Source: Alphaproteobacteria bacterium (lineage in GTDB: Bacteria; Pseudomonadota; Alphaproteobacteria; Paracaedibacterales; VGCI01). Taken from it: a stretch of DNA of 64,000 bases. Location of the stretch: contig VGCI01000004.1 of assembly GCA_016870095.1 (NCBI GenBank), positions 99,061 through 163,060 on the forward strand. Direction: 5' to 3'. The translations under genes and the position numbers were made by a program. This document shows positions 59,401 to 64,000 of this stretch, piece after piece. Every line of letters starts with the position of its first letter. Position 1 is the stretch's first letter. The notes under the pieces were generated by a model. The model worked only from the letters and a program-made list of their open reading frames with translations. It had not been told where the DNA came from and searched no databases.

Positions 59401-59895
59401 TACATAGCGAGTGGCTAAGTCTAGTTCAGATTGATAATCTTGAGGATGGCTAAGCCAATCTAGAATTTTTGCAGCAAGAGCCTGTTGGTCATCCGTGTTT
59501 ACAAAAGCATGCAAGCTATGTCGCAGAGCTTCTGCATCAAAGGATTCTGCGGTGTCTTTAGGATATTTTTTTATGGCTATTCTTTGAACGAATTGTCGAT
59601 TGACCTCTAAAATTAGGCCAAATTTTTGGTGCTCTCGTGTTAGCTGTGCAGCGGCATCTTCATCAAATAAAGCACCAATGAATTGGTTTACGAAAGGTGA
59701 TAAAGCTAACAATAATGCGCTTTCATCAAAATTATCTTCTTGCCGGGCTAGAAGATATTGAGTGGCTAAATCCCACTGTTGGTGCTGTAAAAATTCCACA
59801 AAAGCTTGGTCAAGCTTAATCAGGCCGTCTCGATGGTACAAGTCAGCAAATGTAAGTCCAAAAGGAAGATTTAAGTTTATATTTTGGGTGTTCAT
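56437..59895 (-). CDS. Fused GltD-like/PyrK-FNR-like flavin oxidoreductase
   Basis: An 1152-residue protein. After a roughly 230-residue unrecognised N-terminus come Fe-S cysteine blocks ('CIWCHHQNKDSC', 'CNDCMKACIYQKQDP'), then the GltD-type flavoprotein with 'VLIVGMGPAGFTLAHHLL' (FAD) and 'MPVIVIGGGLTAIDTATEAM' (NAD(P)H). From about 830 a PyrK/ferredoxin-reductase-like module follows: 'FQPGQFYRLQNYE', 'VMLVGGGLGNAVLFSIGQAM' and a cysteine block 'CMMKEICAQC'. The pairing GltD plus PyrK-like mirrors the two subunits of NADH-dependent ferredoxin:NADP oxidoreductase (NfnAB), here joined. Electron partners are unknown. No glutamate synthase large subunit is nearby. Confidence 0.8.
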   Translation of the reverse strand: MNTQNINLNLPFGLTFADLYHRDGLIKLDQAFVEFLQHQQWDLATQYLLARQEDNFDESALLLALSPFVNQFIGALFDEDAAAQLTREHQKFGLILEVNRQFVQRIAIKKYPKDTAESFDAEALRHSLHAFVNTDDQQALAAKILDWLSHPQDYQSELDLATRYVAWGAQTKLGQKQHSGQILFAIPHKLDSHHLIPVESSGTQGAWELPHHKQRSREGFSLTDPGLNLESALHQANYCIWCHHQNKDSCSKGLKPKNTDIDTNRFQKNSFGTTLIGCPLEQKISEMNEVKSQGLSLAALSIIMIDNPMVPATGHRICNDCMKACIYQKQDPVNIPGVETQILKDILSLPWGVEIYSLLTRWNPLNFRRPILLPDSGYKVLIVGMGPAGFTLAHHLLNDGHTVVGIDGLKIEPLPLELSGTDSTGSRVSFRPIKSFQEIEEDLHTRVNGGFGGVAEYGITVRWNKNFLKLIRIVLERRLNFGLFGGVRFGGTLTIDQAFDMGFDHIALCMGAGSPTLIPMKNSLAPGVRQASDFLMALQLTGAAKESSLANLQLRMPVIVIGGGLTAIDTATEAMAYYPLQVEKFAKQYLELVNAYGKESIQSSWGLQDHEIATEFLEHANAFQEERRQAQAEGRPPNFPKLMKGWGGVTVAYRKSLIQAPSYTLNHEEVAKALEEGISILDEVTPEAVEIDDKGHCAGLVVRHNDKNTTLLARAILVAAGTKPNINLTYDEPEHITLNGHMFQAIDQNGFPVEPERLAKPKIPQVLMHMREDKKAMSFFGDMHPSFAGNVVKAMGSAKQGYPIISSILRKSKASQISGFSLLDSLNLSLRPTVQSVQRLTPTIVEVVIHAPLAAKAFQPGQFYRLQNYESLAPLVKGTRLSMEGLALTGASVDRKQGLLSTIVLEMGGSSNLCAYLKPGDPVILMGPTGHPTEIPENETVMLVGGGLGNAVLFSIGQAMRAKGCRVLYIAGYKKIEDRYKVSEIEAAADVVIWACDEEPGFQPTRPHDHYYVGNIIEAIAAYGREQLGPPSIHLSAIQRMVVIGSDRMMAAVAAARHNELKSFLNPQHLAIGSINSPMQCMMKEICAQCLQRHIDPVTGEESIVYSCANQDQILDHVDFKCLSDRLVQNALLEKLTASWLHHCLNSKNELT

Positions 59896-60067
59896 CGCAT
59901 AATTCTTATTAACCTATAAAGATGTTATAGCTGAAAGTATGGCGGTTTTTCTATGTATTTTTCCCACACTAGAGAAAAGATCACTCGTCTTCTTCATTTT
60001 CCCTCTTTTTATATTTCTCATTTTGGAGAAAAATATAAGAAGTTCTATATTTTTTAAGGGTCATTCT

Positions 60068-61537
60068 GTGGGTCGTTCATTTGCTTTCATTCTTCTTGGT
60101 GCTTTTGTAACAAACACGGTTACCGTGTTGGGGCAAGTAGGCGTGTCGAATGACGGTTTTCAAACCTATGTTCCGCCGGCTGCGCCTATAAATCGCCCCC
60201 CTGTTGTGGCAAAGCGAAAAGATGTCAAAGAGCTTTATCCCACAAAAAAACAAAAAGGTAATGGTTTAGGAGCGCAAGCCCCTAAAAAGCCTATTGATGT
60301 GAAAGTGCCCAATAAAAATACGGCAATGGATAAGGCAATAGCCGACGTGCCTGTAGATGATAAGCCCACTGTGCCCGTTAAATTAAGGAGTCTTACGAAG
60401 AAAACTATTGTTATCGATGCACGCAGGCTCGATGAGCATACGGTTACAGAAACAATTCGATATATTAAAGAAAATCCTGATGTTCGTCTCAAACTTCAAA
60501 ATTTAACCATTAACTCGGGTGATGTTGTTAAAATTCTTAAAACCTTTAAGGATGAAAAGATTCTTGATCAATTTAGAGAAATTGGATTTGTTATGTTACC
60601 CGGTGGTAATGAAAATCTTATTTTAAATGAAAAGTCATTCATAGAGAAAGTCTTGCCAGATCTGGGATATTTAGAAGGCATAGATTTAAGCTGCTTGGGG
60701 ATAACGGATAAAGTTTTAGAAGCCATCTCTAAAAAATTACCCCATTTGAAAAGTATTTCGCTCTTTGGTACGGGTGTCACGGATAAAACAATAATGTATT
60801 TGGCAAAAAATCTGCCGAATCTAATAAAAATTCATTTGATTAATACAAGTGTAACCTCTCAAAGTATCCCGCTCCTTGTTAAAGAGTTTCCCTATCTCAA
60901 ATCCTTAGGCATTAGTGGACAACAATTTAAAGATAAGGATTATCTTGCTTTAAAAGAAGGTATTGAGAATATAGTATCTTTTTCTGCAGTTGGGCAGAAG
61001 TTTGAGAATATGAAAACGGTAAAAGAGTTGTTAATAAAAATGCCAAGACTTCATACACTTGATTTGTCAGAGTCTAATGTAAATGATGATGTTGCACAGG
61101 CAATTTGTCAAACGCCAAAGGGCTTACAAAATTTAAATATATCTGAGACAAAAATTTCCTTTCGGGGAATAAAAGATATTGTGAATAATAAAGATCTTGT
61201 GAAATTTAAAATCAATAATATAGAAGGAATTGGAGATACTGAATTAAAGGAAATAATAAAAAAACAACTCCGCTTAAAAGTTTTTCATTTTTCAGGGGCT
61301 TATTTTACAAATTCAACACTTGTGACATTATTTCATTCGTTGCGAAAATTAACAGATGTTACTCTTATTCCGGCAAAATTATCTGAATGGAAAATGGATG
61401 AAACAATTACAGAGATGATTATTATTAAAAAATCTAAGCTGCAATATCTGCATATCCAGCCTTACAGGTTAAAAGAAGATTTAAGTCTTAAGCTCAAAAA
61501 TGCTCTCCCTAAACTACGAATCGAATTTGCACGCTAA
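60068..61537 (+). CDS. Exported leucine-rich-repeat protein (RNI/F-box-LRR-like)
   Basis: A 489-residue protein from a GTG with AAGGG 7 bases upstream. An in-frame ATG at 59939 would add 43 hydrophobic residues but has no ribosome site. The GTG start gives a signal-like N-terminus ('GRSFAFILLGAFVTNTVTVL'), then a Pro/Lys-rich linker, then at least nine leucine-rich repeats of almost exactly 25 residues ('LPHLKSISLFGTGVTDKTIM', 'LPNLIKIHLINTSVTSQSIP', 'MPRLHTLDLSESNVNDDVAQ'). The pattern is the ribonuclease-inhibitor/AMN1-like type frequent in eukaryotes and in effectors of intracellular bacteria. An effector or adhesion role is inferred. Confidence 0.8.
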   Translation: MGRSFAFILLGAFVTNTVTVLGQVGVSNDGFQTYVPPAAPINRPPVVAKRKDVKELYPTKKQKGNGLGAQAPKKPIDVKVPNKNTAMDKAIADVPVDDKPTVPVKLRSLTKKTIVIDARRLDEHTVTETIRYIKENPDVRLKLQNLTINSGDVVKILKTFKDEKILDQFREIGFVMLPGGNENLILNEKSFIEKVLPDLGYLEGIDLSCLGITDKVLEAISKKLPHLKSISLFGTGVTDKTIMYLAKNLPNLIKIHLINTSVTSQSIPLLVKEFPYLKSLGISGQQFKDKDYLALKEGIENIVSFSAVGQKFENMKTVKELLIKMPRLHTLDLSESNVNDDVAQAICQTPKGLQNLNISETKISFRGIKDIVNNKDLVKFKINNIEGIGDTELKEIIKKQLRLKVFHFSGAYFTNSTLVTLFHSLRKLTDVTLIPAKLSEWKMDETITEMIIIKKSKLQYLHIQPYRLKEDLSLKLKNALPKLRIEFAR

Positions 61538-61919
61538 AAGTTTTGCTTCTGAATAATTACACCTACCTTTTTAAGCAATACTTCCGATCCCGTTCGTTAT
61601 ATGTAGATACCATTATCAATTTTAATTTTTAAAAAAAGGTAAGGGGGAAGTCAAAGCTTTCAGAATAATTTTCCGATGGGGGTGAAGCGCAGAAGAAGGA
61701 TCAAAGAGGTGATAATGATGGATATGGTGGTGGTTGCTGTCTAACTTATAAAATTTAAGAGTGCTACTTGTGACGGATGAAATTTGAACCCAAAATTATT
61801 GAAAGCTTTCTATTATTTATTTTGGTTTCTAAGAAATATCTGGGAAAAATAATTTAAGATTTGGGGACACAAGGCTTTAGAAAAGGAGGGGACAACACAT
61901 AGTCGCCCCCTTTAAAAAT
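61538..61919. other. Intergenic region with a possible gene remnant and a minus-strand terminator
   Basis: About 380 bases. An open stretch without a start codon (61669-61758, plus strand) encodes 'DNDGYGGGCCLTYKI' and then stops, which looks like the tail of a Gly-rich protein. Otherwise AT-rich filler, and a terminator for the gene on the right. Confidence 0.4.
61881..61910 (-). terminator. Intrinsic terminator of the SRPBCC-H1 gene
   Basis: On the minus strand GGGGGCGAC pairs with GTTGTCCCC (two wobbles), 5-base loop, followed by TCCTTTT. It lies about 10 bases after the stop codon at 61920. Confidence 0.7.
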
Positions 61920-62960
61920 TTACTTTCCTTTTGCTTTGGACTTTGCCTTAGCTTTTGGCTTTGGCTTTGACGACGTAGATGTTTTTGTCGCTGTTAAACT
62001 CTTTGACTTCGCAGGTTTCGCTGTCTTCTTCTTGATAGTTGAAGCGCTTGATTTTGCTTTTGTCGTTTTTGTTAATGAACTTTTTTTCTTAGGAGCCGTT
62101 TTTTTAGCGGTCACTAATTTTAACTTTGCTTTTACGGTCTTCTTTTTAGCAGATGAAGCCGTTGCTTTCGCTTTTACAGTTTTTGTCGCTGTAGTGCTTT
62201 TTTTAACAGCAACTTTTTTAACAGTGGATTTTTTTGCTGTGGGCTTTGCTTTTTTTACTGTTGAAGACTTTGTTTTCGGTTTTGAAGTTGACGTAACTAA
62301 TTTTGGTTTCGTTTGAGTTGACATTGTTTGGGCTACCTTTCGATTAGATATTTCAGACTCATTTGGAATGGATTTAAGTAGAGGATTAGTTTTCTTAAGC
62401 GAAGATACGCTTACTTTTATTTTAGATTTTTTTGGCTTTGATTTTTGTTTTTGTTTTTGACTTCCCGAACCTATTACATGAAGTTTGGGTTTAGGGGATA
62501 TAGCTGTGTTTTGCTTATCAGAGAGCACTGGGTTTCTCAAATCAGCGGCTCCCAAAACACTTGCTAAATTTCTTAGAAGGACAGGTAAGTTAGCTTCGAT
62601 TTTTTCAGCGACAAGTTTCCGCCACAAAAAGCCAAGAGGTCCCGTTACTTTTAAAGTTACGGTTAATCTAATGCCTTGCGGATCTTGATGCATTTCATGA
62701 ATATCATACATCGTTGCACCAAAGAAACGTGTGCATCCAGTAAATGAATGATCTCGTTTAACATTTATTAATTCGACAGTCATTGATGGTGATCCTTTAG
62801 GCTTTAAGATAAAGCTGCTTCCGGATACAAAGGGTTTTTCTAGCTGACAGGATTCTACATTTGGTATCCACTCGTGCCAGTGATTAACGTCTGTCCATCG
62901 TTGCCAGACAGCTTCTTTCTTAACGCTTTTAATAACTTTACTGTAAGTACTTGTCCACAT
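61920..62960 (-). CDS. SRPBCC-domain protein with a long lysine-rich histone-H1-like tail
   Basis: A 346-residue protein. I use the ATG at 62960 because GGAGG precedes it by 5 bases. Residues 1-140 look like a SRPBCC (polyketide cyclase/START-like) fold: 'AVWQRWTDVNHWHEWIPNVE', 'CTRFFGATMYDIHEM', 'VTLKVTGPLGFLWRKLVAEK'. From about 165 to the end the chain is Lys/Thr/Ser/Ala-rich with repeats such as 'KKSTVKKVAVKKSTTATK' and 'KSKAKGK', like eukaryotic histone H1 or bacterial Hc1/AlgP tails. Such tails bind DNA or polyanions; the SRPBCC part binds hydrophobic ligands. The combination is unusual and its role unknown. Confidence 0.82.
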   Translation of the reverse strand: MWTSTYSKVIKSVKKEAVWQRWTDVNHWHEWIPNVESCQLEKPFVSGSSFILKPKGSPSMTVELINVKRDHSFTGCTRFFGATMYDIHEMHQDPQGIRLTVTLKVTGPLGFLWRKLVAEKIEANLPVLLRNLASVLGAADLRNPVLSDKQNTAISPKPKLHVIGSGSQKQKQKSKPKKSKIKVSVSSLKKTNPLLKSIPNESEISNRKVAQTMSTQTKPKLVTSTSKPKTKSSTVKKAKPTAKKSTVKKVAVKKSTTATKTVKAKATASSAKKKTVKAKLKLVTAKKTAPKKKSSLTKTTKAKSSASTIKKKTAKPAKSKSLTATKTSTSSKPKPKAKAKSKAKGK

Positions 62961-63265
62961 AATTGCCTCCAATAACCTTTGACTCTAATAACACTGTAAC
63001 GAGAGATATAGAATTGATCAATCTGGATTTTCTGCCCTTATAAAAATATTATCTCAAATTTTACAAGCTAATCATTCTCACTTACTATTTATTATTAAGT
63101 AATGATTAAAAATTAGTAAATTTTTTGAGGAGGATGAACTTTTTTCTTAAATATCTTAAATTTTTTAAATTTCACATGAATTAAATAACCAATAATTTCA
63201 CGAAATCTTAAACAGTCGTGCGGTATTTTAAGAAAGCATATAGATTTTTTTAAAGAGCCTCGCGA
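62961..63265. other. AT-rich intergenic region between divergent genes
   Basis: About 305 bases upstream of both the SRPBCC-H1 gene and the repeat-protein gene. It must hold both promoters, but I see no convincing consensus pair, RNA gene or further reading frame. Confidence 0.4.
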
Positions 63266-64000
63266 GTGAATAAAAATTTCATTTTAAAACTTATTTTAAT
63301 ATTAAGTTTGAATTCCTATGTGCATGTTAACGTCAGTTGGGCATTACCTACTAAACAACCTTTGAGTCCAACGACCATAACTCCTTTTCCAGCATTAGGT
63401 TCACCCGAAGCATCAGCTCAAGGTGGGCAATCTAAAGCCAAGCTTTCTAAATCGAAAACATATCAAGATGATCAAAAAAAAGAAGTTGATAAAAAGGAAG
63501 ATGAAAATGACAGGCTAGAAGTTTCTGACTCTGAAAAATCTTCCCCAAAAAAAGAACAAAAAAATGAATCTAATGACGAAACACCTAAAGACGAAGATTC
63601 CGACAATAATAATCCCTCAGATGAACCAAAGCCAGAAGAAGAACAGTCAAGTCCGTCATCTGTTGATGTTGCTAAAGTTGCGCCAGGTTCAACTTTTTCT
63701 CCCTCTTCTGATGAAAGAGCTGAAATATCAGCTAACAAAGTTTCCGAAAATGCTGGTGAGGCTGTGACATCCTCTGCTGGAGAATCGTCTTCGAAAGGAG
63801 GAGCAGCTTCTGACATATCTCCAACACCTATTCCAGCATCCCCTCCCTCTTCTCCCTCTCCTCCCTCTCCTCCCTCCCCTCCCTCTCCTCCCTCTCCCTC
63901 GCCATCTGGTGCAGGAGGTGCCGATACTTCTGGTGGAATGGGAGGCGGCATCGGAGGAGGCATGACTGGTGTTGGTGGAATGGGAGGCGGCATCGGAGGA
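63266..64000 (+). CDS. Secreted Pro/Ser- and Gly-rich repeat protein, partial (C-terminus beyond right edge)
   Basis: A GTG frame of 245 codons open to the window end. It begins with a signal peptide ('NFILKLILILSLNSYVHVNV'), then an acidic Ser/Lys/Glu-rich stretch ('DEPKPEEEQSSPSS'), a (P-P-S)n run (63841-63902) and Gly-rich repeats. The unit 'GGMGGGIGGGMTGV' (42 bases) appears once in full and again, cut by the edge. The ribosome site is weak. Likely a surface or secreted low-complexity protein; family unknown. Confidence 0.75.
   Translation, partial: MNKNFILKLILILSLNSYVHVNVSWALPTKQPLSPTTITPFPALGSPEASAQGGQSKAKLSKSKTYQDDQKKEVDKKEDENDRLEVSDSEKSSPKKEQKNESNDETPKDEDSDNNNPSDEPKPEEEQSSPSSVDVAKVAPGSTFSPSSDERAEISANKVSENAGEAVTSSAGESSSKGGAASDISPTPIPASPPSSPSPPSPPSPPSPPSPSPSGAGGADTSGGMGGGIGGGMTGVGGMGGGIGG
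63841..64000 (+). repeat. In-gene proline-serine and 42-bp glycine-rich repeats
   Basis: CCTCCCTCT-type triplet repeats (63841-63902) code PPS units. From 63931 a 42-base unit (GGTGGAATGGGAGGCGGCAT...) restarts at 63973. The array continues out of the window, so copy number is unknown. Confidence 0.8.

Noticed and set aside
61936..62316. 126-codon plus-strand frame rich in Phe/Ala/Val
   Set aside because: Antisense of the lysine-rich tail; AAA/AAG and GCT codons read as Phe/Ser-like on the other strand.
63472..63993. 173-codon minus-strand Pro/Glu/Ser-rich frame
   Set aside because: Antisense shadow of the repeat-protein gene; low-complexity sequence is open in several frames.

Overview
The window reads as a chromosome segment of an AT-rich alphaproteobacterium. 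Evidence: a C4-pathway 5-aminolevulinate synthase (hemA), a 1641-residue NAD-specific glutamate dehydrogenase, an sdhCDAB operon, and a ygfZ-dnaG-rpoD cluster. The eukaryote-like leucine-rich-repeat protein, lysine-rich histone-H1-like tails and low-complexity surface proteins suggest a host-associated lineage such as Holosporales or Rickettsiales. That placement is inference; no rRNA is present.

Layout. 1-7 kb (minus strand): a surface-polysaccharide pair (CapD/WbpM-like protein cut by the left edge, and an O-antigen ligase/polymerase), an EVE-domain protein, gpsA, tsaD and typA. 7.2-11.4 kb (plus): two tandem GT4 glycosyltransferases and an AsnB-like amidotransferase, closed by a hairpin terminator. 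11.4-18 kb: a lipoprotein gene broken by an in-frame stop, aconitase, a YacG-like zinc protein, a Bcr/CflA transporter and an ABC-F ATPase. 18-24.3 kb: a secreted metallophosphoesterase whose 3' end is shifted by a G9 tract, then a five-gene operon for a type II secretion/type IV pilus-like inner-membrane platform (E, F, L-like, M/O-like, P/C-like); its E gene shows an apparent N-terminal frameshift. 24.5-33.9 kb: a CPA1 antiporter, a small lipoprotein, 5-formyl-THF cyclo-ligase, YmdB, TrmJ, CysS, a TrpXYZ-type ABC importer and hemA. 34-41.5 kb: xseA, another GT4, then ygfZ-dnaG-rpoD with a strong terminator.

41.5-64 kb is a mix of core and accessory genes: a 2OG-Fe(II) oxygenase-like protein, a large secreted coiled-coil/repeat protein, tRNA-Gly(GCC), a 3-methyladenine glycosylase, NAD-GDH, a membrane protein, sdhCDAB, a basic small protein, an outer-membrane barrel, an 1152-residue GltD/PyrK-like fusion flavoprotein, a secreted LRR protein, an SRPBCC protein with a histone-H1-like tail, and a secreted Pro/Ser- and Gly-rich repeat protein cut by the right edge.

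Aconitase, succinate dehydrogenase and NAD-GDH together indicate oxidative use of glutamate/TCA intermediates; the polysaccharide genes, pilus-like platform, barrel and repeat proteins form the envelope-facing set. I see no CRISPR array, prophage or insertion sequence. The most unusual items are the SRPBCC-H1 fusion, the LRR protein with a regular 25-residue period, the GltD-PyrK fusion, and three apparent reading-frame lesions (11.7, 18.0 and 19.5 kb) that may be real decay, phase variation or assembly error.
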